Shown here one piece after another: positions 43,443 through 52,581 of a stretch of 64,000 bases of DNA. Position 1 is the stretch's first letter. The number at the start of each line of letters is the position of its first letter. This DNA is from Azospira restricta (lineage in GTDB: Bacteria > Pseudomonadota > Gammaproteobacteria > Burkholderiales > Rhodocyclaceae): the NCBI RefSeq assembly GCF_016858125.1, contig NZ_CP064781.1, positions 930,001-994,000 of the forward strand, read 5' to 3'. The notes below the pieces were generated by a model. It was not told the DNA's origin and did no database searches. It worked only from the letters and a program-made list of their open reading frames with translations. The translations under genes and the position numbers were made by a program.

Positions 43443-44705
43443 ATGTTTCGAAGAATTCGCATCAACTGGCTGCCGGGGCTGCTGCTCGGACTCGCGGCCA
43501 GCGGGGCGTGGGCGCAAGCCGCGTCCCCTGCATCGCCTGTCGTAACCACGCTCAGGCAGGCGTTCGACGCCGCGTGGGCGCGTCAGCCCGAGGCGCAGTC
43601 GCTCGACATGCGCCGGGCGGCTGCGCTGGCACGACGCGAGAGCGCCGACAGCTGGTCGGCCGAACCGCCGGCACTCGAAGTGTCGGGCAAGACCGACCAG
43701 CTCCACCGCAACGACGGCAGCCGTGAATACGAGATCGGCCTCGCGGCGCCGCTGTGGTTGCCCGGCGAACGCGCATCGACCGCGGCCCTTGCCGATGCCG
43801 AAGTGCGCACGAGTACGAGCCGCACGCTTGCGGCACAACTGCGCACGGCCGCTGCGGTGCGGGCCGCGTACTGGGATTGGCAGCGCGCGCGCATCGATGT
43901 CCTGGTCGCACGCGAGCGGCTTGCCAACGCCCGCGAACTCACCTCGGATGTATCGAAACGGGTTCGGGCCGGCGATCTCGCTCGGGCCGACCAGCATCAG
44001 GCGGACGGAGCGCTCGCGACCGCCGAAGCGGCGCTCGCCGAGGCCAGCGGCGCGTTTGCGAGCGTTGAACAACAGGTGCGCTCCCTGACCGGCGTGACAC
44101 CTGCGCCTGCTGCGGAAGGGTTCCCCGTGGCCGAAGCGGAGCCCGTCACTGCCACCCCTTCTGCACCAGAAGTGGGGCATCCTGCTGTCGCCGAACTGCG
44201 CGATCGGGCGGAGCTTGCACAACGCAGCATGAACCTCGCCGGGATTCAGGGCCGCGCCAATCCCGAGCTGCGTCTGGCGACGACGCGCGAGCGCGGCGCA
44301 TCCGGCGAATCCTGGCAACAGACGGTGACGGTCGGCGTACGCATTCCATTTGGGTCCGATACCCGCAACCGCGCTCGTGTTGCCAGCGCCAGTGCCGAGG
44401 CGATCGAAGCCGAATCCCAGCTTCGACTGGAACGCGAACGCCTGGCGACCGAAGTGGACACGGCACGCGTCCGGGTCGAATCGGCGCGCACCTTGGTCGC
44501 CTCTGCCGAGCGGCGCGCACAGTTGGCGCATGAGTCGCGCGGCTTCTTCCAGAAGGCGTTCCGCCTCGGCGAAACCGATCTGCCGACCCGCCTGCGCATC
44601 GAACTCGAGGCCGCCGAAGCCGAGCGTCAGGTGGCGCGCACCCGCATCGAACTGGCCGCGGCCGTGTCCGCGCTGCGGCAGGCCATGGGCCTTCTTCCCG
44701 AATGA
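43443..44705 (+). CDS. czcC: Outer-membrane factor of the metal efflux system (CzcC/CusC type)
   Basis: A 420-residue protein of the TolC family: signal peptide (LPGLLLGLAASGAWAQA), then paired long coiled-coil helices (DAAWARQPEAQSLDMRRAAA ..., QLRTAAAVRAAYWDWQRARI ..., RVRAGDLARADQHQADGALA) and the second half with PELRLATTRERGASG and VGVRIPFGSDTRNRARVASA. It forms the outer-membrane duct of the CBA pump. GGAG precedes the ATG by 6 nt. Its stop overlaps the next gene. Confidence 0.9.
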   Translation: MFRRIRINWLPGLLLGLAASGAWAQAASPASPVVTTLRQAFDAAWARQPEAQSLDMRRAAALARRESADSWSAEPPALEVSGKTDQLHRNDGSREYEIGLAAPLWLPGERASTAALADAEVRTSTSRTLAAQLRTAAAVRAAYWDWQRARIDVLVARERLANARELTSDVSKRVRAGDLARADQHQADGALATAEAALAEASGAFASVEQQVRSLTGVTPAPAAEGFPVAEAEPVTATPSAPEVGHPAVAELRDRAELAQRSMNLAGIQGRANPELRLATTRERGASGESWQQTVTVGVRIPFGSDTRNRARVASASAEAIEAESQLRLERERLATEVDTARVRVESARTLVASAERRAQLAHESRGFFQKAFRLGETDLPTRLRIELEAAEAERQVARTRIELAAAVSALRQAMGLLPE

Positions 44706-45286
44706 ACACCAGGAACCCGAACATGAAAGCTTCCCCTACCCTGGCGGCGTGGAGTCTTGCCGTCGTCCTTGCGGGCGTCACGCCCCAGGCCTTGGCCGGC
44801 GAAGGCCACGACCACGGTGACGCCCCGGCGCCCGCGGCCGGCCCGGCGCTGCCGCGATTCACCGCCGTCTCGGATCTCTTCGAACTGGTCGGCGTGGTCG
44901 ACGGCAAGAACATCACGCTCTATCTCGACCGCTTCACCGACAACAGCCCGGTCAAGGACGCGACGCTGGAGCTTCAACTCGACGGCAAGGCGATTTCCGT
45001 CGAGCCACATGCCGACGGCGAATTCGAAGCCACCTTGCAGGAAGCACTCAAGCCGGGCGTCGTGTCCGTGACGGCCACGGTCGTTGCCGGACAAGACACG
45101 GATCTTCTTGCCGGCGAGCTGGATCTGCATGAAGAAGCCACCGAAGCGCACGACGATACGGCCGGACCAGGCTTGAAACCCTACGCAGGGTGGGTGAGTG
45201 CCGGCGTTCTCGTGCTCGGACTCGTCGGATGGGCCGCGTTGCGCAAGGGAAACGCCCGCAACCGTTCGGCCGGAGGTGTCGCATGA
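44702..45286 (+). CDS. Membrane-anchored periplasmic protein within the czc operon, unknown role
   Basis: A 194-residue protein with a signal peptide (KASPTLAAWSLAVVLAGVTP), a short His/Asp stretch (GEGHDHGDAPAP), a beta-rich middle (ALPRFTAVSDLFELVGVVDG, then NITLYLDRFTDNSPVKDATL), and a C-terminal helix (GWVSAGVLVLGLVGWAAL). It sits between czcC and czcB with four-base overlaps on both sides, so it is made with the pump. The beta-rich part resembles domains fused to some periplasmic adaptors. It may chaperone metals to, or brace, CzcB. No established function is recognised. Confidence 0.75.
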   Translation: MNTRNPNMKASPTLAAWSLAVVLAGVTPQALAGEGHDHGDAPAPAAGPALPRFTAVSDLFELVGVVDGKNITLYLDRFTDNSPVKDATLELQLDGKAISVEPHADGEFEATLQEALKPGVVSVTATVVAGQDTDLLAGELDLHEEATEAHDDTAGPGLKPYAGWVSAGVLVLGLVGWAALRKGNARNRSAGGVA

Positions 45287-46395
45287 AACCGCGAATCCTG
45301 CTGGTCATGCTGTGCCTCATCACCGCCGGTGCATCGTGGAATGCATTCGCCGGAGACGGTCACGACCACGGCGACGAGGACACGGCGCCCGTCGGCGGCA
45401 ATGGTCCGCGACGGCTGCCCGATGGCAGCGTATTTCTGCCCAAGCCGGCACAACGCCAGATCGGCGTGCGCACGCTGGTCACGGAAGCGGGCGAGCTGCC
45501 GCGCACGGTGGCGCTCGCCGGCAAAGTCGTCATGGACCCCAACGCGGGCGGAAAGGTGCAGGCGGCGGTCGCCGGCCGCCTCGAAGCCGGGCCGCGTGGC
45601 TTGCCCGGGATCGGGCAGACGGTGAAAAAAGGCGAGGTGCTCGCGTACGTCGTGCCATCGGCGGGGCAGATTGAGCGCTCGAACCAGATGGCCCAACTAG
45701 CCGAATTGCGGGCCGCCAAAGTGCTCGCGGAAAAGCGCGTGGCGCGGCTGAAGGAGCTCGCCGACACGATTCCGCGCAAGGAAATCGAGGCGGCCGAGAG
45801 CGAACTCGCGAGTCTCGCGGCCCGCGCGACGGCGGTGGGTGCGGGGCTCAGCAATCGCGATGCGCTCATGGCACCCGTCGCGGGCGTCATCGCATCGAGC
45901 AACGCGGTCGCCGGGCAAGTCGTCGATGCCCGCGAACTGGTGTTCGAGATCGTCGATCCGAAGCGCCTGCGCGTCGAGGCGCTGGCCTACGATGCCGACA
46001 CTGCCGTCGATGTCGCCGGCGCGAGCGTTGCGGTGGGCGAGCAACGCGTGAAGCTCGATTTCCTTGGCGCGGCGCGCAGTCTGCGCGAGCAGGCGCTGCC
46101 GCTCGCTTTCGGTGCCGCGGGCGATTCGCTGGCGCGCTTCGCCGTCGGGCAACCGGTCGAGGTGTTCGTGCAGACGCGCAGCACGCTGCAGGGCGTCAGT
46201 GTGCCCGCAGGATCGGTGCTGAAGAACCCGGCGAACCAGACCATCGTGTGGGTCAAGACCGCGCCGGAGCGCTTCGAGCCCCGCACCGTCACGACCGCGC
46301 CGCTCGACGGGGCAAATGTGGCGGTGACGTCGGGCCTCGCGGCCGGGGAGCGCGTCGCCACAAACGCGGCCACCCTCATCAACCAGATCCGCTGA
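45283..46395 (+). CDS. czcB: Periplasmic adaptor (membrane fusion protein) of the metal efflux system, CzcB type
   Basis: A 370-residue adaptor with a signal peptide (MKPRILLVMLCLITAGASWN), a short His-rich start (GDGHDHGDED), the lipoyl-type halves (ALAGKVVMDPNAGGKVQAAV and RDALMAPVAGVIASSNAVAG), a coiled-coil hairpin (LAELRAAKVLAEKRVARLKE) and the membrane-proximal beta domain. It links CzcA to CzcC. It overlaps the upstream gene by four bases and precedes czcA by 15. Confidence 0.92.
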   Translation: MKPRILLVMLCLITAGASWNAFAGDGHDHGDEDTAPVGGNGPRRLPDGSVFLPKPAQRQIGVRTLVTEAGELPRTVALAGKVVMDPNAGGKVQAAVAGRLEAGPRGLPGIGQTVKKGEVLAYVVPSAGQIERSNQMAQLAELRAAKVLAEKRVARLKELADTIPRKEIEAAESELASLAARATAVGAGLSNRDALMAPVAGVIASSNAVAGQVVDARELVFEIVDPKRLRVEALAYDADTAVDVAGASVAVGEQRVKLDFLGAARSLREQALPLAFGAAGDSLARFAVGQPVEVFVQTRSTLQGVSVPAGSVLKNPANQTIVWVKTAPERFEPRTVTTAPLDGANVAVTSGLAAGERVATNAATLINQIR

Positions 46396-46410
46396 CGGGG
46401 AGCCCGACCG

Positions 46411-49400
46411 ATGTTCAAGTGGCTACTCGACAATAGTCTCGGAAACCGGCTGCTGGTGATCATCGCCAGCCTGGTGTTGATGGCTTACGGCGCATTCACG
46501 CTCACACGCACGCCCGTGGACGTGTTCCCGGACCTCAACAAGCCGACGGTCACAATCATGACCGAATCCGGCGGCATGGCGGCGGAGGAAGTCGAACAGC
46601 TCATCACCTTCCCGCTCGAAACGACGATGAACGGCCTGCCCGGCGTGGAGTCGGTGCGCTCCATTTCGAGTGCAGGGCTGTCCTTCATCTACGTCACCTT
46701 CGACTGGAGCACCGAGATTTTTCGGGCCCGGCAGATGGTGTCGGAGCGCCTGTCCGCGATGGAGGAAGGACTGCCTGAGGACGCGATTCCGCGCATGGGG
46801 CCGATCAGCTCCGTGATGGGCGAAATCATGCAGATCGCGATCCCGATCGACACCGCGAAAATCTCGCCGATGCAGGTGCGCGAATACGCCGACTGGGTGC
46901 TGCGTCCGCGTCTCATGGCAATCCCCGGCATCGCTCAGGTCATCCCGATCGGCGGTGAAGTGCGGCAGTTCCAGGTGCAGCCGGATACGCGGCGCATGGC
47001 GGAACTCGGCATCTCGCTGGAGCAGATGGAAGCAGCGATCCGCGGCTTCTCGTCGAACACTTCAGGTGGTTTCCTCGAACTCACCGGGCGCGAATACCTG
47101 ATCCGCAACCTCGGACGCACCTCGAACCTGGAGGATCTGAAGAATCTCGCGATTACCGCACGCGACGGTCAGCCGATCCTAATGCGCCAGATCGCGGCCG
47201 TGACCTTTGCCCCGGCGCTGCGACGTGGCGATGCGGGTTTCGAGGGCAAACCGGCGGTCATTCTCGGCATCCAGAAGCAGCCGACCGCGGACACCATTCA
47301 CCTCACCCGCTCGATCGAGGCCGCGCTCGACGAAATGAAGAAATCGTTGCCGACTGGCATGGATGCGCCGGCGGTGACTTTCCGTCAGGCGAGCTTCATC
47401 GAGGCGTCGATCGGCACGCTGCAGGGCAAGCTGATCGGTGCGTCGGTGTTTGTCGCGGCGATCCTGTTCTTCTTCCTTGGCACGCTGCGGCCGACGGTGA
47501 TTGCACTCACTGCGATCCCGGTGTCGATCTTCATGACGGCGCTGGTATTCAAGTATTTCGGCCTGTCCATCAACACGATGACGCTGGGAGGCCTCGCCAT
47601 CGCGATCGGTGGTCTGGTCGACGACGCCGTTGTCGGCGTCGAGAACGTGCTGCGCCGGCTCAAGGAAGAGCGGGTCAAGCATCCCCATCACCGGCTCCAC
47701 CCTATCGAACTCGTCGCGCACGCGACGATGGAAGTCCGCTCGGCCATCCTCTACGCGACGATCATCATCGTGCTGGTGTTTCTGCCGTTGTTCGCGTTAC
47801 CAGGTATGGAGGGGCGGCTCTTCGTGCCGCTCGGTATCGCGTTTATCGTCTCGACGCTGGCGTCGCTGGTCGTGTCGGTGACGGTGACCCCGGTCCTGTC
47901 CTTCTATCTGCTGCCCCGCATGAAGTCGCTCGAACACGGCGACACGCGCGTGCTTGCCTGGCTCAAGGCGCGCTATCGCAGTGGCTTGCAGGCGGTCCTC
48001 GATCGCCCCAAGGCGGCCGTGACCGCGGGAGCCATGGCTGTCGTGATCGCCGCGGTGGCCGTGCCGTTCTTCCCGACGACCTTTCTGCCGCCCTTCAATG
48101 AAGGCACCCTGCTGATTGGCATGCGGCTCAACCCGGGGGTGACGCTCGCCGAGTCGACGGCGCTCGCGCAGCAGGCCGAGGTGCTGGTGAAACAAGTGCC
48201 TGAAGTCACACACGTCGGACGCCGCAGCGGACGTGCGGAACTCGATGAACATGCCGAAGGCGTGCATGTCAGCGAGCTCGATGTCGGGCTCAAAGCGGCA
48301 TCTGAACTCACCCGCTCGATGGGGGAAATCGCCGCCGACATCCGCGCGCGGCTCGTGAACCTGCCAGCTGCGATCGCGATCGGTCAGCCGATCTCGCACC
48401 GCATCGATCACATGCTCTCGGGCGTGCGCTCGCAGATCGCGATCAAGATCTTCGGCGAGGATCTCGACACGCTGCGGGGTCAGGCCGATGCATTGCGGGC
48501 TCGGCTCGCCGGGATCCCCGGACTCGCGGACCTCGAGATCGAGAAGCAGGTGCTCGCGCCGCAGATCAAGGTCCGCATCGACTACGCGGCGGCGGCGCGT
48601 TACGGCGTGCCGGCACCGCAGATCCTCGCCGCGCTGCAGAACCTCGTCGAAGGCGAGAAAGTCACCCAGATCGTCGAAGGCGGACGGCGTTTCGCGCTGG
48701 TCGTGCGCCTGCCCGAGTCGGCGCGGTCGGTCGAGGGGCTCGCGCAGATTCTCATCGAAACCCCGACCGGGCATGTCCCGCTGTCGAAACTCGCGTCCAT
48801 CGAGGACGGCGACGGGCCGAACCAGGTCAGCCGCGACGATGGCAAGCGCCGCATCGTGCTGTCGGCCAATGCGCAGCAGCGCCCGCTGTCGGAGATCGTC
48901 GAGGACATCCGCACCTCGGTAGCCGATATGAAGCTACCCGAGGGCTACTTCATCACGCTCGGCGGGCAGTTCCAGGCGCAGGAGGAAGCCTCGCGCCTCG
49001 TCGGACTGCTCTCGATCGTGTCGCTCGTGCTGATGTTTGTCGTGCTCTACAGCCGCTACAAGTCGGTACGGCTCTCGGCGTTGATCATGTCCAACATTCC
49101 GCTCGCGCTGGTCGGTGCAGTGATTGGCCTGTGGATCTCCGGCCAGCCTTTGTCGGTTGCGGCGCTGATCGGCTTCATCACGCTCGCGGGCATCTCGGTG
49201 CGTAACGGCATCCTGAAGGTCAGCCACTACATCAACCTGATGCGCATCGAAGGCGAAGGTTTCGATCACGCAATGATCCTGCGCGGCTCGCTGGAACGTC
49301 TCTCCCCGGTGCTGATGACCGCCCTGGTGACCGCCTTCGCGCTGGCGCCGCTGCTGTTCGAGGCCGAACGCCCGGGCACCGAGATCCTGCATCCGGTCGC

Positions 49401-49530
49401 CGTGGTGATCTTCTCGGGGCTCATCAGCTCGACGCTGCTCGACACCTTCCTCACCCCGGCGATGTTCTGGCTCTTCGGTCGCCGCGACGTCGAACGCCTG
49501 CTCAATGACCGCAATGCCGAAGCGTTCTAA
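46411..49530 (+). CDS. czcA: Heavy-metal efflux RND pump, CzcA/CusA family
   Basis: A 1039-residue inner-membrane RND transporter with twelve predicted helices and two large periplasmic loops. It begins FKWLLDNSLGNRLLVIIASL and has VFPDLNKPTVTIMTES and the helix 4 charged motif AIAIGGLVDDAVVGVENVLR, containing the Asp pair used for proton relay. It expels divalent or monovalent metal ions from periplasm or cytosol through CzcC. The VDDAVV motif differs from the CzcA (DFG...DGAVV) and CusA patterns, so the ion specificity is uncertain; it belongs to another subgroup of the HME-RND family. Confidence 0.92.
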   Translation: MFKWLLDNSLGNRLLVIIASLVLMAYGAFTLTRTPVDVFPDLNKPTVTIMTESGGMAAEEVEQLITFPLETTMNGLPGVESVRSISSAGLSFIYVTFDWSTEIFRARQMVSERLSAMEEGLPEDAIPRMGPISSVMGEIMQIAIPIDTAKISPMQVREYADWVLRPRLMAIPGIAQVIPIGGEVRQFQVQPDTRRMAELGISLEQMEAAIRGFSSNTSGGFLELTGREYLIRNLGRTSNLEDLKNLAITARDGQPILMRQIAAVTFAPALRRGDAGFEGKPAVILGIQKQPTADTIHLTRSIEAALDEMKKSLPTGMDAPAVTFRQASFIEASIGTLQGKLIGASVFVAAILFFFLGTLRPTVIALTAIPVSIFMTALVFKYFGLSINTMTLGGLAIAIGGLVDDAVVGVENVLRRLKEERVKHPHHRLHPIELVAHATMEVRSAILYATIIIVLVFLPLFALPGMEGRLFVPLGIAFIVSTLASLVVSVTVTPVLSFYLLPRMKSLEHGDTRVLAWLKARYRSGLQAVLDRPKAAVTAGAMAVVIAAVAVPFFPTTFLPPFNEGTLLIGMRLNPGVTLAESTALAQQAEVLVKQVPEVTHVGRRSGRAELDEHAEGVHVSELDVGLKAASELTRSMGEIAADIRARLVNLPAAIAIGQPISHRIDHMLSGVRSQIAIKIFGEDLDTLRGQADALRARLAGIPGLADLEIEKQVLAPQIKVRIDYAAAARYGVPAPQILAALQNLVEGEKVTQIVEGGRRFALVVRLPESARSVEGLAQILIETPTGHVPLSKLASIEDGDGPNQVSRDDGKRRIVLSANAQQRPLSEIVEDIRTSVADMKLPEGYFITLGGQFQAQEEASRLVGLLSIVSLVLMFVVLYSRYKSVRLSALIMSNIPLALVGAVIGLWISGQPLSVAALIGFITLAGISVRNGILKVSHYINLMRIEGEGFDHAMILRGSLERLSPVLMTALVTAFALAPLLFEAERPGTEILHPVAVVIFSGLISSTLLDTFLTPAMFWLFGRRDVERLLNDRNAEAF

Positions 49531-49571
49531 CGCTGATGCGCTTACACAATCGAATCCTGAAAGGAGAAAAC

Positions 49572-49958
49572 ATGAAACTCTCGAAGCTCATCGCCCTGGC
49601 TGCCCTGGTGGCCGTCGGTCCTGCCTTCGCGGCGGACAAGCACGATCATGCCCACGGACATGAATCCCTGCACGGTGGTCTGGTGGTCGAGGTCAAGGAT
49701 ATCGACCTCGAGCTCGTCGCCAAGCCTGACGTCATCCAACTGCACCTGCGCGATCACGGCAAGCCGGTCGATGTGGCCAACGGCAGCGCGAAGCTCACGC
49801 TCCTGACCGGCACCGAAAAGCAGGAAGTCGAACTCAAGCCTGCCGGCGACCGGTTGGAGTCCAAGGGGAGCTTCAAGGTGGGCGCCGGCACCAAGCTGGT
49901 GGCCGTCGTCACGCTGCCGGGCAAACCCTCCACCACCGCGCGCTTCACGCTGAAGTGA
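49572..49958 (+). CDS. Small His-rich periplasmic protein after czcA
   Basis: A 128-residue exported protein: signal peptide MKLSKLIALAALVAVGPAFA, then a His-rich stretch (DKHDHAHGHESLHGG) and a beta-rich domain (LVVEVKDIDLELVAKPDVIQ, then LHLRDHGKPVDVANGSAKLT ... STTARFTLK). It likely binds metal in the periplasm as the last gene of the czc transcript. AAGGAG lies 7 nt before the ATG. No precise family is recognised; it resembles the beta-rich part of the protein at 44702. Confidence 0.75.
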   Translation: MKLSKLIALAALVAVGPAFAADKHDHAHGHESLHGGLVVEVKDIDLELVAKPDVIQLHLRDHGKPVDVANGSAKLTLLTGTEKQEVELKPAGDRLESKGSFKVGAGTKLVAVVTLPGKPSTTARFTLK

Positions 49959-50023
49959 CGCCGTCCGGCTGCCCGCAGCACGTCGCTGCGGGTGGCCATC
50001 CCATGCGATCTAAAGGTGACTCA

Positions 50024-50374
50024 ATGAAAACTCTTGCTGCAGGAATGGTCGTCGTGGCCCTCGGTGGACTGGCTGGATGTGCGAGCCCCACCGTGCTGGA
50101 AGGGAAATACTCCGAGGCGGACGGGTGGCGCAAAGGAACTGTTGTCGAAATCGGGCTGGCGACTAGCTTGAAGCGGCCTTCGTTCTATGACTGCAGGGCC
50201 GAGGCGTCCGACGCGGAAGGCGACACGCCGTACGTGATGGTTGCGTTTCTGCGCAATGGCCACCCGTACGCGCGCGCCGCAAAGTTGCCTGCAGATGCGC
50301 AATTGCAGGTCGGTGACAAAGTGTATGTGAACTTCAAGGACTGCAACGCACCGATCCCGAAGCGCAACTCATGA
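50024..50374 (+). CDS. Putative lipoprotein, 116 residues
   Basis: Starts MKTLAAGMVVVALGGLAGCA, a lipoprotein signal with lipobox LAGC. The mature part (VLEGKYSEADGWRKGTVVEI, then SFYDCRAEASDAEGDTPYVM, DKVYVNFKDCNAPIPKRNS) has two Cys that could pair and looks like a small beta-rich fold. No function is recognised. AAAGGTGA precedes the ATG. It lies between the czc operon and the ankyrin gene. Confidence 0.7.
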   Translation: MKTLAAGMVVVALGGLAGCASPTVLEGKYSEADGWRKGTVVEIGLATSLKRPSFYDCRAEASDAEGDTPYVMVAFLRNGHPYARAAKLPADAQLQVGDKVYVNFKDCNAPIPKRNS

Positions 50375-50485
50375 ACATTCGACCGGATGGAATTCAATTG
50401 ATGCGCTTGTCTCGAAGGGCGCAGGCGGGCGTTGCGATGGATCAACGGCCGGGGAGCCTTGGTTCGTCTCGTCAGGGCCGATACG

Positions 50486-51043
50486 ATGCATGACGACATC
50501 CATCACGAAGCCTGGCGCGACCGAGTCGTCCCTGCACTGCTCGACGCCGTTCGAGAAGGCGACGTCGCGGAAGTGCGGAGGTGGCTGGCTGACGGATTGC
50601 CCGCCAACTGGCAGGACGTCGAGGGGTGCAGCCTGATCTTCCTGGCGGCATATCATCGCCAATGGGCGGTCGTCGACTGCCTACTGGCAGGTGGTGCATC
50701 GGTCGACCTGCCCGATCGTCGGGGATGGACCCCCTTCTTCTGGGCCGCCTTCAACGGTCATGCCGACATCGTGTCGTTCCTGATCGGCCGCGGCGCCAGT
50801 CCCGACGCGCGAAACGAGGACGGGGAGTGGCCCTTGTTTTGGGCCGTCTACAAGGGCCACACGTCGGTGGTCCGGCATCTCCTCGTCGGCGGTGCGAAGC
50901 GGAACCAGCTCGATGCGGAGGGACATGACGAACTCTGGCTCGCGCAGACTTTGGGGCGGCAGGACATCGTCGCCATCCTGGAGGGGCCTCGAGCCCGGCA
51001 CACGAATCGCCACGTCCGGAACAGTCCGAACGAGACAATGTGA
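50486..51043 (+). CDS. Ankyrin repeat protein
   Basis: A 185-residue protein with about four ankyrin repeats: LLDAVREGDVAEVRRWLADG, GCSLIFLAAYHRQWAVVDCL, GWTPFFWAAFNGHADIVSFL and GEWPLFWAVYKGHTSVVRHL. Ankyrin repeats bind other proteins. There is no signal peptide, so it is probably cytosolic. The start ATG at 50486 has only a weak ribosome-binding site; other starts upstream in frame are possible. Partner and role are unknown. Confidence 0.8.
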   Translation: MHDDIHHEAWRDRVVPALLDAVREGDVAEVRRWLADGLPANWQDVEGCSLIFLAAYHRQWAVVDCLLAGGASVDLPDRRGWTPFFWAAFNGHADIVSFLIGRGASPDARNEDGEWPLFWAVYKGHTSVVRHLLVGGAKRNQLDAEGHDELWLAQTLGRQDIVAILEGPRARHTNRHVRNSPNETM

Positions 51044-51224
51044 TTCCAACCCTCGACGCCCGTCACACCCCCCCTTACCCCGGCTCCAACTGGTCCCGTG
51101 AAGTCCACTCCGCAACTTCCGTGCATTTGCCTTCTGAAAACGACAAACGAGGTGCTGACGGGATGTGGATGGAGGTGCTGGCGCCGGAGCGGCCGAACCA
51201 GAACAAGACAGGCAGGAGGCGGCC

Positions 51225-52133
51225 TTGGATTTCAGATTGCTGCGTTACTTCGTCGCGGTTGCGGAAGAACTGCATCTGGCCCGTGCAGCCGAGCGTCTGG
51301 GCATCGAGCAATCGGCTGTGTCGCGTGCGATGCGCGACCTGGAAAACCAGCTTGGCGTACAGTTGTTCGACCGCAGCACACGTCTGACGCGGCTGACCTG
51401 GGCCGGCCAAGTGTTCCTCGGCGAATGCCGGCGCGTGCAGGCTACCGTGGAGCAGGCAGTCAAGAGCGCCAAGGCGGCGGCACAGGGCTACCAGGGCAGT
51501 CTGCGCATCGCCATCTGCGACAGCCTGGCGCAGCCCCGCATTGCCACCTTGCTGGCACGCAGCCGCGAGGATGAGCCCGAGCTGGAGATTCGCGTCTTCG
51601 AGCTGCCGTTCGCGCAGCAGATCAAGATGCTGCACAACGATCTGCTGGACATCGGCTTTGCGTTGTCAAACGCGGTGCATGATGGCCTCGTCGCCGAGCC
51701 GGTGTGGACCGATCCGCTGTCGGTGATCGTGCCCGCACGCCATCCCTTGCTGGCACACGTGCAGGTGCCACTGGCCGAAGCCTTGAAATTCCCGCTGGTT
51801 CTGTGCCATCCCGAATCGGGATCGGGCTGCCGCCATCAGATTCAAACGATGCTGCAGGACGCGAGCACGCCGCTCAAGCTGGTCGATGAAGTGACCAGCC
51901 TGGGCGTGATGCTGACCCTGGTCGGCGCCGGCTACGGCATCGGCTTCGCCATCGCCTCGCAAGTGCAGACGCTACAGCGCCCGGACATCTCCATTCGTCC
52001 CCTGGCCGGCATTCCACCGACGCTCTCCACCTACCTGCTGCGCCGCCAGGGCGAACCCTCGGAGCCCATGAAGCGGTTCATCGAGCGGGTGAAAGACGAG
52101 GCCGCGCCGGTCGATGATGAGCCAGTCCTTTGA
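51225..52133 (+). CDS. LysR-type transcriptional regulator, second cargo-border copy
   Basis: A 302-residue LysR regulator starting at TTG 51225 (AGGAGG 5-6 nt upstream): DFRLLRYFVAVAEELHLARA, then AERLGIEQSAVSRAMRDLEN and LGVQLFDRSTRLTRLTWAGQ; effector domain GSLRIAICDSLAQPRIATLL. It is related to the LysR at 25575 on the opposite strand. It is the last gene before the attachment site, where ICEs of this type often carry a regulator. A role in ICE control is inferred. Confidence 0.88.
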   Translation: MDFRLLRYFVAVAEELHLARAAERLGIEQSAVSRAMRDLENQLGVQLFDRSTRLTRLTWAGQVFLGECRRVQATVEQAVKSAKAAAQGYQGSLRIAICDSLAQPRIATLLARSREDEPELEIRVFELPFAQQIKMLHNDLLDIGFALSNAVHDGLVAEPVWTDPLSVIVPARHPLLAHVQVPLAEALKFPLVLCHPESGSGCRHQIQTMLQDASTPLKLVDEVTSLGVMLTLVGAGYGIGFAIASQVQTLQRPDISIRPLAGIPPTLSTYLLRRQGEPSEPMKRFIERVKDEAAPVDDEPVL

Positions 52134-52581
52134 GGACGCAGCTCACCTGTCCGTTGCGACCTGTGGCGCGGTGTGCCAGTAGACAGATAGACTTCGGAAT
52201 GAAATCCGATGCTCTGGCTGTTGGTGGATGTGCTTGGCTCGCTTTGGATCACCCGCAACGGCCTGCGTTGACCAGGCCGAAGACTTGAGTCCACAATCGA
52301 GTCCATTCCGTGACGCTTGGATCGGAAAAGACGTTCGTAATAAGCGAGTTAGCGACCGGGTGCTGTTCCCATCGCCCGCTCCACCGCTTCCCCCTTCCCC
52401 GCTGCGTCGAATTGCCGTTTGCCGGCGCCTGCTGCAGAATCGGCGGCGGACCCGCGCCCGCGTCGTCGTTCGGGCGTGCCGCGTTGCCGTCCGCAGGGGG
52501 GAAAGATGCTCGCATGCCATTCATCCGCGCCGCAGGTGCCGCCGGCGGCGGCCCGGCGCGCCTAGGCGCCGCGAGGCGGAC
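52134..52581. other. ICE end and chromosome junction, no gene
   Basis: Apart from the attachment repeat, no gene is seen. The left 230 bases (to 52365) are the ICE tip, of lower GC content, and would hold the recombinase arm sites. The right part, from 52384, is chromosomal, GC-rich, and leads to the hydrolase-like lipoprotein gene. No promoter could be assigned with confidence. Confidence 0.5.
52366..52383 (+). other. ICE attachment site: 18-bp tRNA-Gly 3'-end copy
   Basis: TTCCCATCGCCCGCTCCA equals the last 18 bases of a bacterial tRNA-Gly with a CGCCCGC acceptor strand. ICEclc-type elements integrate into the 3' 18 bases of tRNA-Gly genes and leave a copy at each end. The bases upstream do not form a tRNA, so this is the repeat at the far end from the intact tRNA gene. 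ICE cargo is to the left and ordinary chromosomal genes are to the right. Confidence 0.8.

Noticed and set aside
52340..52383. A complete tRNA-Gly gene at the ICE end
   Set aside because: Only the last 18 bases match. The sequence upstream does not form the T, anticodon, D or acceptor stems.
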